A stretch of DNA of 11,759 nt from contig NZ_JAEQMG010000052.1 of assembly GCF_016680995.1 (NCBI RefSeq), forward strand, positions 1-11,759. The letters are read 5' to 3'. This DNA comes from Ruminococcus difficilis (lineage in GTDB: Bacteria > Bacillota_A > Clostridia > Oscillospirales > Acutalibacteraceae). The notes below the pieces were generated by a model. That model did no database searches and was not told the DNA's origin. It was given only the letters and a program-made list of their open reading frames with translations. Below, piece after piece: positions 1-6,966 of the stretch; the first letter of the stretch is position 1; every line of letters begins with the position of its first letter. A program made the position numbers and the translations under genes.

Positions 1-12
1 GGGGTTATATTT

Positions 13-1680
13 ATGAAGTTAACAGGCGCGGAAATCATCTGCGAATGTCTGCTCGAGCACGGCGTAGACACCGTGTTCGGCTATCCCGGCGGCGCGGCTC
101 TCAATACATACGACGCGCTTTACAAATACAGCGACAAAATCCGTCACATCCTGACCGCCCACGAACAGGGCGCTTCTCACGCGGCTGACGGCTATGCCCG
201 TTCAACCGGCAAAACCGGCGTTGTGCTCACCACCTCGGGTCCAGGCGCGACCAATATCGTAACGGGTCTTGCCACCGCGAATATCGACTCTATCCCGATG
301 GTTGCCATCACCGCCAACGTCAACACCGACCAGCTCGGCCGCGACAGCTTTCAGGAGGTAGACATCGTCAACATCGTTAAGCCCATCACCAAGGCGAGCT
401 TCCTTGTCGAGCGCGTAGAGGATCTTGCGCCCACTATCCGCAAGGCGTTTTCGCTTGCCAACCACGGCAGAAAGGGTCCGGTTCTTCTCGACGTTCCCAA
501 GAACCTCACCGCCCAGACCACCGATTACGAGCCTCAGGAGCCTGAGCTTCCCGAGCTTATTCAGATAAAAAATCCCGAGAGCATCCGCAGGATCCAGAAG
601 CTTATCGCAAACGCCAAGCGCCCGATGATCTACGCCGGCGGCGGTATTCTCAGCGCGGACGCCTGCGACGAGTTCGTAGCCTTTGCCGAGCTGATCGACG
701 CTCCCGTTTGCTGTTCGCTCATGGCTCTCGGCGCGATTCCCGCGTCTCACCGCCTCTGCGTCGGCAACATCGGCATGCACGGCGGCTACGAAACCGGAAT
801 GGTCACCGCCGAGTGCGACCTCATGATCTCCTGCGGCGCGCGTTTTTCTGACCGCGTTGCCGGCGACAGAGAGAAGTTCGGCGAGCAGGCTAAGATCGTT
901 CAGCTCGAAATCGACGAGCGCGAGATCAATAAAAACGTCCATGTTGACGAGTACGTCCTCGGCGACCTCAAGGCGAGCCTCACAGCTCTCGCGGCAGGAA
1001 TGGATCAGCTTGAGCACTCCGAATGGCTTGAGCAGATCGAGGTCTGGAAGCACCACTTCGACGACGTGGAGCTTTATAACGACGAATACCCTCAGCCTCA
1101 GGATATCATCAACGCGGTGAACAGGCTCAAGGCAGACAGCGACATCATCGCGACCGACGTGGGTCAGCACCAGATGTGGGTTGCCCAGTTCGCGAAAATC
1201 GAGAATCAGCGCACTCTGCTCACCTCGGGCGGAATGGGTACGATGGGCTTCGGCATGGGCGCGTCGATCGGAGCTCAGATAGCCAACCCCGACAAGCGCG
1301 TGTTCCTCTTTACCGGCGACGGCAGCTTCCACATGAACCTCAACGAGCTTGTCACCCTCAAGTCCTACAATCTGCCCGTGATCGTGCTGATTATGAACAA
1401 CTCCGTTCTCGGCATGGTTCGTCAGTGGCAGAAGCTCTTTTACGGCAGCCGCTTCTCGCAGACCGACCCTCACAGAGCCACCGACTTTGTTAAGCTCGCG
1501 GAGGCGTTCGGCGTTACCGGCATGCGCGTGACCTGCGACGCCGAGATAGAGCCTGCTATCCGCAAGGCTATGGAGCTCAACGGTCCCGTCGTTATCGACT
1601 GCGTGATCAGTCCCGACGATAACGTCCTCCCGATGATCCCTCCGGGAAAGACGATCAACGAGATCGTTACCGAGATGTAG
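13..1680 (+). CDS. ilvB: Acetolactate synthase, large (catalytic) subunit
   Basis: ThDP-dependent acetohydroxyacid synthase, first common step of valine, leucine and isoleucine synthesis: it condenses two pyruvates to 2-acetolactate, or pyruvate with 2-oxobutyrate. The 555-residue length is normal. Three regions are in order: N-terminal ThDP (PYR) domain about 1-170 with catalytic Glu51 in the HEQGASHAADGYA motif, central domain about 190-325 containing GARFSDRVAGD, and C-terminal ThDP (PP) domain about 360-540 with the GDG...NN Mg-ThDP motif at 435-463. The VLGMVRQWQ stretch and the VLPMIPPGK C-terminus resemble biosynthetic AHAS rather than catabolic AlsS (known family features; assignment inferred). 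The start has GGGG 8 nt upstream, at the very edge of the window, so promoter and leader are not visible. A terminator follows directly, so no ilvN small subunit lies downstream. Confidence 0.96.
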   Translation: MKLTGAEIICECLLEHGVDTVFGYPGGAALNTYDALYKYSDKIRHILTAHEQGASHAADGYARSTGKTGVVLTTSGPGATNIVTGLATANIDSIPMVAITANVNTDQLGRDSFQEVDIVNIVKPITKASFLVERVEDLAPTIRKAFSLANHGRKGPVLLDVPKNLTAQTTDYEPQEPELPELIQIKNPESIRRIQKLIANAKRPMIYAGGGILSADACDEFVAFAELIDAPVCCSLMALGAIPASHRLCVGNIGMHGGYETGMVTAECDLMISCGARFSDRVAGDREKFGEQAKIVQLEIDEREINKNVHVDEYVLGDLKASLTALAAGMDQLEHSEWLEQIEVWKHHFDDVELYNDEYPQPQDIINAVNRLKADSDIIATDVGQHQMWVAQFAKIENQRTLLTSGGMGTMGFGMGASIGAQIANPDKRVFLFTGDGSFHMNLNELVTLKSYNLPVIVLIMNNSVLGMVRQWQKLFYGSRFSQTDPHRATDFVKLAEAFGVTGMRVTCDAEIEPAIRKAMELNGPVVIDCVISPDDNVLPMIPPGKTINEIVTEM

Positions 1681-1707
1681 TGCCGTAGATCAGTAATTTA
1701 AAATATT

Positions 1708-1736
1708 AAAGCCTCCCGGACAGATGGGAGGCTTTT
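1708..1736. terminator. Hairpin terminator shared by convergent ilvB and C_GCAxxG gene
   Basis: A 10-bp perfect stem, AAAGCCTCCC (1708-1717) with GGGAGGCTTT (1726-1735), encloses an 8-nt loop and is followed by TTTT on the + strand. Read on the minus strand it is followed by a T/A-rich tract (TTTAATATTTT), so it probably stops both ilvB and the convergent gene that ends at 1739. The stem begins 28 nt after the ilvB stop. Confidence 0.9.
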
Positions 1737-1738
1737 GC

Positions 1739-2119
1739 TTATTTTGCGAGGATTTCCTCGAGCAGGCTGCCTGCGTCGTAACATAAATCCGCGCAGGTAA
1801 GTCTTGTTTTTATACGCGCCGCGAGAAGCTCCTTGCAAACGAGGGAACCGTTCTTTTCGCGGAAGCGGTCTGCAAACTCACGGAAGGTGCGGTTTGCTTC
1901 CATGCGGTTTTTGCCCTTGGCAAGACCGATCACCATGTTTGCGCCGGTAACGGTTCCGCAGGTTTCGCGCAGACCTGCCATGCCCGAACCAAAGCCGGCG
2001 GCGATCGTCAGAGCCGTTTCGCGTTCCATGCCGTAGTCCTCGCAGAAAGCCAGCAGCACCGCCTGTGCGCAGTTGCAGCCGTTTTGAAAATTGTTTTTTG
2101 CGATTTCGCCTTTCGTCAT
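1739..2119 (-). CDS. C_GCAxxG_C_C family small cysteine-rich protein
   Basis: Member of the C_GCAxxG_C_C family (Pfam PF09719-type), found mostly in anaerobes and presumed redox- or metal-related, without an established reaction. From the chosen start it is 126 residues. Conserved marks visible: GCNCAQ at 14-19 (Cys15, Cys17), Cys26, the glycine-rich GFGSGMAGLRETCG at 42-55 (Cys54), Cys95 in SLVCKELL, and the CADLC pair Cys109/Cys113. There is no signal peptide or membrane segment, so it is probably cytoplasmic. The frame stays open to 2173, but ATG 2137 lies inside the -10 box. ATG 2119 is preferred because GGTGAT, matching the extended anti-Shine-Dalgarno, lies 4 nt before it; ATG 2125 is the alternative. 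It is divergent from the sirtuin gene and convergent with ilvB. Confidence 0.85.
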   Translation of the reverse strand: MTKGEIAKNNFQNGCNCAQAVLLAFCEDYGMERETALTIAAGFGSGMAGLRETCGTVTGANMVIGLAKGKNRMEANRTFREFADRFREKNGSLVCKELLAARIKTRLTCADLCYDAGSLLEEILAK

Positions 2120-2135
2120 ATTCATCACCGACTTC

Positions 2136-2164
2136 ATTTTAGCACAAAAGACCTCGCTTGTCCA
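2136..2164 (-). promoter_or_regulatory. Sigma-A-type promoter of the C_GCAxxG gene
   Basis: On the minus strand TGGACA (2164-2159), a 17-bp spacer, then TAAAAT (2141-2136) preceded by TGC, giving an extended -10. Transcription would begin near 2129, leaving only about 4-10 nt before the candidate starts at 2125 and 2119, so the mRNA would be nearly leaderless. Confidence 0.65.
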
Positions 2165-2166
2165 TA

Positions 2167-2195
2167 TTGACAACGCGATTTCAACGCGCTAAAAT
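2167..2195 (+). promoter_or_regulatory. Sigma-A-type promoter of the sirtuin gene
   Basis: Consensus TTGACA (2167-2172), a 17-bp spacer, then TAAAAT (2190-2195), with a start point expected near 2202. Its -35 box is only 2 bp from the -35 box of the divergent promoter, so both would be bound from one short region and may compete. Confidence 0.75.
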
Positions 2196-2211
2196 ATAAT
2201 AAAAAAGCACT

Positions 2212-2228
2212 GAGGAGTGATGAAATTG
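2212..2228 (+). promoter_or_regulatory. Ribosome binding site that selects a TTG start
   Basis: GAGGAG occupies 2212-2217. The upstream in-frame GTG (2217) overlaps it and ATG (2220) is only 2 nt away, both too close. TTG at 2226 has an 8-nt spacing, the normal distance, so TTG is the probable start of the sirtuin. Confidence 0.6.
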
Positions 2229-2945
2229 GCAACTGTAGAGGAGCTGCAAAAGGTTATTGACGAAAGCAAAAGCATAGTGTTTTTCGGCGGCGCGGGAGTG
2301 AGCACCGAGAGCGGAATCCCCGATTTCCGCAGCGTCGACGGACTGTACAACCAGAAGTACGACTATCCGCCCGAGGAGATTCTCAGCCACACCTTCTTTA
2401 TGAAAAAGACAGAGGAGTTTTACCGCTTTTACCGCGACAAAATGCTCTGTCTTGACAAGAAGCCCAACAAGGCTCACCTAAAGCTCGCTGAGCTTGAAAG
2501 GGCAGGCAAGCTCTCAGCCGTCGTCACCCAGAATATCGACGGGCTGCATCAGGCGGCAGGCAGCAGGCGCGTTTACGAGCTTCACGGAAGCGTGCTGCGC
2601 AACTACTGCCGCAACTGCCGCAAGTTCTATTCGGCGGAGTTCATCAAAAATTCCGAGTGCATTCCGCGCTGTGAGTGCGGCGGAGTGATCAAGCCCGACG
2701 TTGTGCTCTACGAGGAAGGCTTAAACGACAGTGTGGTTACGGGCGCGCTGAACGCCATTCAGACCGCCGACACGCTGATCATCGCCGGAACAAGCCTGAC
2801 GGTTTATCCTGCCGCGGGATTCATTCGCTATTTCAGAGGAAACACAATCGTTCTGATAAACCGCGACGCTACTCCCTTTGACTCCCATGCCGACTTGGTT
2901 TTCCACGACAAGGTCGGAGAGATTCTGGGTCAGCTGAAAGTTTAG
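2226..2945 (+). CDS. cobB: Sirtuin: NAD-dependent protein deacylase
   Basis: Class III (sirtuin) deacylase that removes acyl groups from protein lysines using NAD, releasing nicotinamide and O-acyl-ADP-ribose; cytoplasmic. From the TTG start it has 239 residues, normal for bacterial sirtuins. Visible marks: the NAD-binding GAGVSTESGIPDFR at 22-35, TQNIDGLH at 101-108, catalytic His120 in ELHGS, a structural zinc site with Cys128 and Cys131 (CRNC) and Cys149 and Cys151 (CEC), and GTSLTVYPAA at 188-197. The start is chosen from ribosome binding site spacing and because bacterial homologues usually begin shortly before the EELQKVIDES-like helix; GTG 2217 or ATG 2220 would add 2-3 residues. It has its own promoter and appears monocistronic. 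Lysine specificity (acetyl, succinyl or other) cannot be read from the sequence. Confidence 0.95.
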   Translation: MATVEELQKVIDESKSIVFFGGAGVSTESGIPDFRSVDGLYNQKYDYPPEEILSHTFFMKKTEEFYRFYRDKMLCLDKKPNKAHLKLAELERAGKLSAVVTQNIDGLHQAAGSRRVYELHGSVLRNYCRNCRKFYSAEFIKNSECIPRCECGGVIKPDVVLYEEGLNDSVVTGALNAIQTADTLIIAGTSLTVYPAAGFIRYFRGNTIVLINRDATPFDSHADLVFHDKVGEILGQLKV

Positions 2946-2950
2946 GAATA

Positions 2951-3050
2951 GAGTTAAGAGCGGAGAGTTGAGAGTTGAGTGAACGGCGGGCGCTGCCCGC
3001 ACCCGATTTATATTGTATTCACTACACTTTCCACTCTAAACTCTCCACAC
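2951..3050. repeat. Heptamer-armed inverted repeat, copy A (about 100 bp)
   Basis: Starts 5 nt after the sirtuin stop. The left arm is a run of 7-bp units (AGTTAAG, AGCGGAG, AGTTGAG, AGTTGAG) ending in TGAACGG. Then comes a GC hairpin (GCGGGC-GCT-GCCCGC) and CCCGATTTATATTG. The right arm, read on the minus strand, again shows 7-bp units (such as AGTTTAG) ending in TGAATAC, making an imperfect inverted repeat. Arms and core match copy B at 6967-7155; A lacks about 85 bp of B's interior. It has no coding capacity. Function unknown. Confidence 0.75.
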
Positions 3051-3052
3051 TG

Positions 3053-3079
3053 AAAAAAGCTCCCGTCGGGAGCTTTTTT
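3053..3079. terminator. Perfect bidirectional terminator for sirtuin and upp
   Basis: A 12-bp perfect stem, AAAAAAGCTCCC (3053-3064) with GGGAGCTTTTTT (3068-3079), and a 3-nt loop GTC. The symmetric A and T tracts make it work in both directions. It lies 4 nt beyond the upp stop and downstream of the sirtuin. Confidence 0.95.
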
Positions 3080-3083
3080 GCGT

Positions 3084-3710
3084 TTAAATAGTGCCGAAGA
3101 TTCTGTCGCCGGCGTCGCCGAGACCCGGGCAGATGTAGGCGTTTTCGTTGAGCTGGCGGTCAAGACAGCCGACGTAGAGCTGAATGTCGGGGTGAGCCTT
3201 CATCAGCGCGCTTACTCCCTCGGGAGCCGCGATGATCGACATGAACTTTATCTTTTTGCCGCCGTGCTGCTTTATCATCGTTACCGTGTCAACAGCCGAG
3301 TCGCCTGTCGCGAGCATCGGGTCGACTACGACGATCTGGCGTTCCTCAATGCTGTCGGGCAGCTTGCAGTAATACTCGTGAGGCTGATGGGTTTCGGGGT
3401 CGCGGTAAAGACCGATGTGGCCCACCTTTGCGGAGGGTACGAGCGCGAGAATGCCGTTTACCATGCCAAGTCCTGCGCGGAGGATCGGAACTACCGCGAG
3501 CTTTTTGCCGTCGATAACGGGCTGGATCGTGGTTTCGATCGGGGTCTTGACCTCGACGTCCGTGGTGGGCAGGTCGGCGAGAGCCTCGTAGCCCATGAGC
3601 ATCGCGATTTCCTCGATGATTTTGCGGAACTCGTTCGTGCCTGTGGTCTCCCTGCGGATAAGGGTGATTTTGTGCTTGATAAGAGGGTGCGTCATATACG
3701 ATACTGACAT
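3084..3710 (-). CDS. upp: Uracil phosphoribosyltransferase
   Basis: Pyrimidine salvage enzyme: uracil plus PRPP gives UMP and pyrophosphate, in the cytoplasm. 208 residues, the standard length. The PRPP-binding loop [13 protein letters not shown] is at 127-139 and the C-terminal uracil-binding motif [12 protein letters not shown] at 196-207; [10 protein letters not shown] at 74-83 is also typical of the family. ATG 3710 is chosen because AAGGAG (3719-3724) sits 8 nt upstream; a TTG at 3716 is too close. The start lies 2 nt beyond the murF stop and its ribosome binding site is inside the end of murF, so it is the last gene of a ddl-murF-upp operon, probably translationally coupled, and it ends at the strong hairpin at 3053-3079. 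Confidence 0.97.
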   Translation of the reverse strand: MSVSYMTHPLIKHKITLIRRETTGTNEFRKIIEEIAMLMGYEALADLPTTDVEVKTPIETTIQPVIDGKKLAVVPILRAGLGMVNGILALVPSAKVGHIGLYRDPETHQPHEYYCKLPDSIEERQIVVVDPMLATGDSAVDTVTMIKQHGGKKIKFMSIIAAPEGVSALMKAHPDIQLYVGCLDRQLNENAYICPGLGDAGDRIFGTI

Positions 3711-3712
3711 AA

Positions 3713-5062
3713 TCAAAACTCCTTCAAAAATTCCGTTATTTTTTCAAACTGCATGGAGTGCGACGCCTTTACGAGCACCGTGTCGCCGCTTTTGAGCAGC
3801 TGCGGCAGCTCTGCGCAGATCGCCTCTATGCCGGCATACCATAATCCGTCCGCGCCTTTTGCCAGCTCCTTTGCGAGCGGTCCGACGCTGAGCACGAGGT
3901 CAACGCCCTTGTCCTTGGCGTATTTGCCCGTGCTGTAGTGGAGGGCAAGCTCCTCGCTGCCAAGCTCCTTCATGTCGCCGAGAATGGCGACCTTTCTTCC
4001 CGTCAGGTTGACGAGAGTGTCGATCGACGCCTGAACCGAGGTGGGGTTCGCGTTGTAGCAGTCGTCGATGATCTTGAGCCTTGCGGTGTTGATAACGTTG
4101 GCGCGGCTGCCTACGGTCTTGAACGCCTCAACGCCGCGGATTATCTCGTCGTCGGTCATGCCGAGCAGATTGCCCACAGCCGCCGCAGCGAGCGCGTTTG
4201 ATACCATGTAGGTGCCGATCGCCGGAATGACCACGTGCAGCCTTTTGCCGTCAAAGCAGAGGTCGCAGCTTACGCCGCCCTCGCCGTTGTTTTCTATGTT
4301 TTCCGCGTGATACGGATTCTTTTCGCTTATTCCGAAGAACACGGGCTTTTTGCCGTTTACCTCGGTCACGGTAACGAGCTTGTCGTCGTCGCCGTTTAAG
4401 ATATATTCGGCGTTATCGCGTGCGGACTTGAACATCTCGGTTTTAGCCTTGAGAACGCCGTCGCGGTCGCCGAGGTTTTCGAGGTGGCAGCAGCCGATGA
4501 TCGTCAGCACGCAGAAGGTGGGCTGAACCATCTCGGTCAGCCTTGTCATCTCGCCGAAGCCAGAAATGCCCATCTCGATAACCGCAGCCTCTGCGTCCTC
4601 GGGCATCGAGAGCAGGGTCAGCGGCACGCCTAATTCGTTGTTGAGGTTGCCCTGAGTTTTGTGGGTCTTGAATTTCTGCGAGAGAACGGCGTAGAGCATT
4701 TCCTTTGTGGAGGTCTTGCCCACGCTGCCCGACACGCCCACTATCGGGATGTCGAATTTCTCGCGGTACGCCTTGCCGATTTTCTTTACCGCGTCGAGAG
4801 TTGACGGAACGAGGATATACGGCTTTTCGGCGTTTTCGGGAGCCTTTTCGCAGATCGCGCAGACCGCGCCGCTCTCGTAGCATTTATTGATGAAATCGTG
4901 GCCGTCGACTCGTCCTCCCTTTATCGCGAGGAAAAGCGAGCCGTCCTTAATCATGCGGCTGTCGCGCTCAACGGAGGTGATGACAGCGGACTTCATTTCG
5001 TCGCTGCCGACGTATGTACCGCCGCAGGCAGCGGCGATTTCCTGTAGAGTAAAAGGCTTCAT
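3713..5062 (-). CDS. murF: UDP-MurNAc-tripeptide--D-alanyl-D-alanine ligase
   Basis: Cytoplasmic Mur ligase that joins D-Ala-D-Ala to the UDP-MurNAc-tripeptide using ATP, the last soluble step of peptidoglycan precursor synthesis. 449 residues, normal for MurF. N-terminal substrate domain about 1-85, central ATPase domain with the P-loop GSVGKTST at 112-119, [15 protein letters not shown] at 137-151, [19 protein letters not shown] at 189-207 (the Mur-ligase His and lysine region), and C-terminal domain with [10 protein letters not shown] at 333-342 and LGDMKELG at 361-368. These last two motifs separate MurF from MurE and MurC. The start has AAGGTGG 4 nt upstream. It begins 9 nt after the ddl stop and consumes the ddl product. 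Confidence 0.96.
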   Translation of the reverse strand: MKPFTLQEIAAACGGTYVGSDEMKSAVITSVERDSRMIKDGSLFLAIKGGRVDGHDFINKCYESGAVCAICEKAPENAEKPYILVPSTLDAVKKIGKAYREKFDIPIVGVSGSVGKTSTKEMLYAVLSQKFKTHKTQGNLNNELGVPLTLLSMPEDAEAAVIEMGISGFGEMTRLTEMVQPTFCVLTIIGCCHLENLGDRDGVLKAKTEMFKSARDNAEYILNGDDDKLVTVTEVNGKKPVFFGISEKNPYHAENIENNGEGGVSCDLCFDGKRLHVVIPAIGTYMVSNALAAAAVGNLLGMTDDEIIRGVEAFKTVGSRANVINTARLKIIDDCYNANPTSVQASIDTLVNLTGRKVAILGDMKELGSEELALHYSTGKYAKDKGVDLVLSVGPLAKELAKGADGLWYAGIEAICAELPQLLKSGDTVLVKASHSMQFEKITEFLKEF

Positions 5063-5071
5063 GGTTCCACC

Positions 5072-6115
5072 TTATTTCTTGTATTTATCCATCGAAATGT
5101 TGATGATCTGCTCGCAGAGGTCGGCGTAGGAGATACCCTCGACCTTTGCTTCCTGAGGAAGAAGGCTGGTGGGCGTCATGCCGGGCAGGGTGTTCGCCTC
5201 AAGGCAGTAAGCCTTGCCGTCCGCGGTGAGGATAAAGTCGACTCTCGCGTAGCTCTCGAGGTGAAGCGCGTTGTAGGTCGCGACGGCAGCCTCTCTGAGA
5301 GTTTTGTCCTCGTCGGCGGTGATGTCGGCAGGACAAACGTCGCGCGCTGTGCCTGCCTGATATTTTGTTTTGTAGTCGTAGAAGCCTTCGTTTGGAATGA
5401 TCTCGATCGGAGGAAGCGCCTTGCCGCCGAGCAGACCGACAGAGAACTCTCTGCCCGTGATATACTCCTCAACGACGATCTCATCCTCGCCGTAGCTGAA
5501 CGCCTCGGCGACGGATTCCTTGTACTCGTCTGCGTTCTGAGCGATGGTGATGCCGACGCTCGAGCCGCCCGAGCAGGGCTTTACAACGCAGGGGAACTTA
5601 TCCCAAGCCTTTGCGTCGTCGGCAGACTTGTAGATCTCGCCCATGGGGGTGAGGATATGCTTCTGAATGAGCACGCTCTTTGTGATGCCCTTGTTCATCG
5701 CGAGGGCGGAGCCGAGGTACGGCGAGCCGGTGTACTTGAGACCGAGCAAATCGAGAGTAGCCTGAATCTGACCGTTTTCGCCTGCGCCGCCGTGAAGCGC
5801 GAGGAAGATGATGTCGGCATAGCTGCAGATGTCGATCACGTTTTCGCCGAGGTAGCGGTTTGATTTGTCGCGTCTTTCCTCTTTAAGCTCGTCGATATCG
5901 GAAATCGTTTCGCCGACCTTGATTGAGTCGGTGAAGCTGTAGTTTTGCTTGAACAGCGCGTAAACGTCGCAGATGTCGCGCTCATAACCCTTGAATACGT
6001 CGAGCAGCACTACCTCGTGACCCTTTTCTCTGAGAGCCGCCGCAACCAAAATACCCGATGAAATAGACACGTCGCGTTCGGTGCTTGTGCCGCCTGCCAG
6101 AACGACTATTCTCAT
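5072..6115 (-). CDS. ddl: D-alanine--D-alanine ligase
   Basis: ATP-grasp ligase making the D-Ala-D-Ala dipeptide for peptidoglycan; cytoplasmic. 347 residues from ATG 6115, chosen because GGAGG lies about 9 nt upstream and the protein then opens with MRIVVLAGGTSTERDVS, the usual N-terminus; an upstream in-frame ATG at 6154 lies right at the predicted transcription start. Motifs: GGTSTERDVS at 8-17, LHGGAGENG at 108-116, SGGSSVGI at 182-189, omega loop FYDYKTKY at 245-252, and EANTLPGMT at 306-314. The Tyr-containing omega loop is the known signature of D-Ala-D-Ala specificity, against D-lactate or D-serine Van-type ligases. The N-domain linker around 45-97 is charged and rather long. First gene of the operon with murF and upp. 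Confidence 0.96.
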   Translation of the reverse strand: MRIVVLAGGTSTERDVSISSGILVAAALREKGHEVVLLDVFKGYERDICDVYALFKQNYSFTDSIKVGETISDIDELKEERRDKSNRYLGENVIDICSYADIIFLALHGGAGENGQIQATLDLLGLKYTGSPYLGSALAMNKGITKSVLIQKHILTPMGEIYKSADDAKAWDKFPCVVKPCSGGSSVGITIAQNADEYKESVAEAFSYGEDEIVVEEYITGREFSVGLLGGKALPPIEIIPNEGFYDYKTKYQAGTARDVCPADITADEDKTLREAAVATYNALHLESYARVDFILTADGKAYCLEANTLPGMTPTSLLPQEAKVEGISYADLCEQIINISMDKYKK

Positions 6116-6159
6116 AAAATATCCCTCCGAAGGTTTGTTTGTAAAGTTATTCAACCTTT

Positions 6160-6188
6160 ATTATAATATTTTTAAAAATTTAAATCAA
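6160..6188 (-). promoter_or_regulatory. Promoter of the ddl-murF-upp operon
   Basis: On the minus strand TTGATT (6188-6183), a 17-bp A/T-only spacer, and consensus TATAAT (6165-6160). A start near 6153 gives a leader of about 38 nt before the ddl ATG at 6115. It lies between the end of the MITE-like element and ddl. Confidence 0.75.
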
Positions 6189-6211
6189 GTGCTTTTTTGA
6201 GAGCACACTTT

Positions 6212-6375
6212 AAAGGCTCCCCTTGAGGGGAGCTGTCGCCCAAAGGCGACTGAAGGGTGGTGGACAAAGGCGGATTCGTTTCCTTACTATCGGAATTTGA
6301 TAAAGTATCATCTTCCGAACCCACCCTTCCGACTCGGCTTAATCGCCGAGCCACCTCCCCTTAAGGGGAGGCTTT
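6212..6375. mobile_element. MITE-like palindromic element 1 (about 164 bp)
   Basis: Imperfect terminal inverted repeats: the left end AAAGGCTCCCCTTGAGGGG matches the reverse complement of the right end TTAAGGGGAGGCTTT. Each end is itself a hairpin (CTCCCC-TTGA-style palindrome; CCTCCCCTTAAGGGGAGG is perfect), followed inward by a second hairpin (GTCGCC-CAAA-GGCGAC left, CTCGGC-TTAATC-GCCGAG right), then AAGGGTGG (6253-6260) paired with CCACCCTT (6321-6328) and an inner CGGAA...TTCCG hairpin. No transposase is present; an open frame across it is only 60 codons and not gene-like. It lies 10 nt beyond the stop of the fumarase beta gene and may also stop its transcription. It belongs to the same family as the element at 10369-10570. 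Confidence 0.75.
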
Positions 6376-6385
6376 GTGAGGAGAA

Positions 6386-6937
6386 TCAATCTTCTCTGTA
6401 CTTAACCGGTTCGGTTTCGTAAACGTTGTTGCCCTCGCTGTCTATCGCGACTATGCACGGGAAGTCCTCGACCGTGTAGCGCCTTACCGCTTCGGTGCCC
6501 AAGTCCTCGTAGCAGAGAAGCTCTTCCTTTTTGATGCTCTTTGCGATCAGCGCGGCAGCTCCGCCTATCGCGACGAGGTATACGCATTTGTTGCGGACTA
6601 TCGCGTCGATAACGTCCCTGTTTCTCGCGCCCTTGCCGATCATGCCCTTTAATCCGAGGTCGAGCAGCGACGGCGCGTATTTGTCCATGCGGTAGCTCGA
6701 TGTGGGTCCTGCGGGTCCTACAGCGTAGCCGGGCTTTGCAGGCGCGGGTCCTACGTAGTAGATAAGCTCGCCCTTTATGTCTACGGGCAGCGGCTCGCCC
6801 TTTTCGATAAGCTCATACAGGCGCTTGTGTGCGGCGTCGCGTCCTGTGAGAATGGTTCCCGTCAGCAGCACGCTGTCGCCTGCGTGTAAATCCGCTATTG
6901 CCTCTTCTGTGATCGGAAGTGTAATCCTTTTGGTCAT
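6386..6937 (-). CDS. fumB: Fe-S fumarate hydratase (class I), beta subunit / C-terminal domain
   Basis: Beta half of a class I, oxygen-sensitive [4Fe-4S] hydro-lyase; with the alpha subunit it interconverts fumarate and L-malate (tartrate dehydratase TtdB is a close relative). 183 residues, typical of the separate subunit. Visible: ITEEAIADLHAGDSVLLTG at 9-27, PGYAVGPAGPTSSYRMD at 69-85 (the GPTSSYRMD substrate and active-site motif), GMIGKG at 98-103, and LGTEAVRRYTVEDFP at 146-160. ATG 6937 is chosen for AAAGGAG 6 nt upstream; the frame extends to 7063 but that part reads through repeat DNA. It is separated from the alpha gene by 218 bp filled mostly by repeat copy B, unlike the usual tight alpha-beta pairing. 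The fumarase assignment is likelier than tartrate dehydratase but not proven. Confidence 0.9.
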   Translation of the reverse strand: MTKRITLPITEEAIADLHAGDSVLLTGTILTGRDAAHKRLYELIEKGEPLPVDIKGELIYYVGPAPAKPGYAVGPAGPTSSYRMDKYAPSLLDLGLKGMIGKGARNRDVIDAIVRNKCVYLVAIGGAAALIAKSIKKEELLCYEDLGTEAVRRYTVEDFPCIVAIDSEGNNVYETEPVKYRED

Positions 6938-6966
6938 ATTTTTCTCCTTTATTTCAGAGCTTTTTT

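Noticed and set aside
202..1473. A 423-codon open frame antisense to ilvB
   Set aside because: It lies wholly opposite a clear ilvB with all catalytic motifs. The translation is low in complexity (rich in V, L, A, D, H, R), as expected for the complement of GC-biased codons, and it has no family motif.
2951..3050. CRISPR array or direct tandem repeat array
   Set aside because: The short repeated units are 7 bp without spacers and are arranged as inverted arms. No cas gene is in the window.
5072..6115. Van-type glycopeptide resistance (ligase near a two-component system)
   Set aside because: The omega loop FYDYKTKY and EANTLPGMT mark an ordinary D-Ala-D-Ala ligase. The two-component genes are over 2 kb away beyond the fumarase genes, and no vanH or vanX is present.
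6191..6203. A 13-bp match GCTTTTTTGAGAG shared by 6191-6203 and 6959-6971
   Set aside because: It is short and T-rich, next to unrelated repeat types. Most likely chance or a worn terminator remnant; not enough to call a feature.
6172..6354. A 60-codon frame on the minus strand
   Set aside because: It is contained almost entirely in the MITE-like element and the ddl promoter region, with no ribosome binding site or recognisable protein features.
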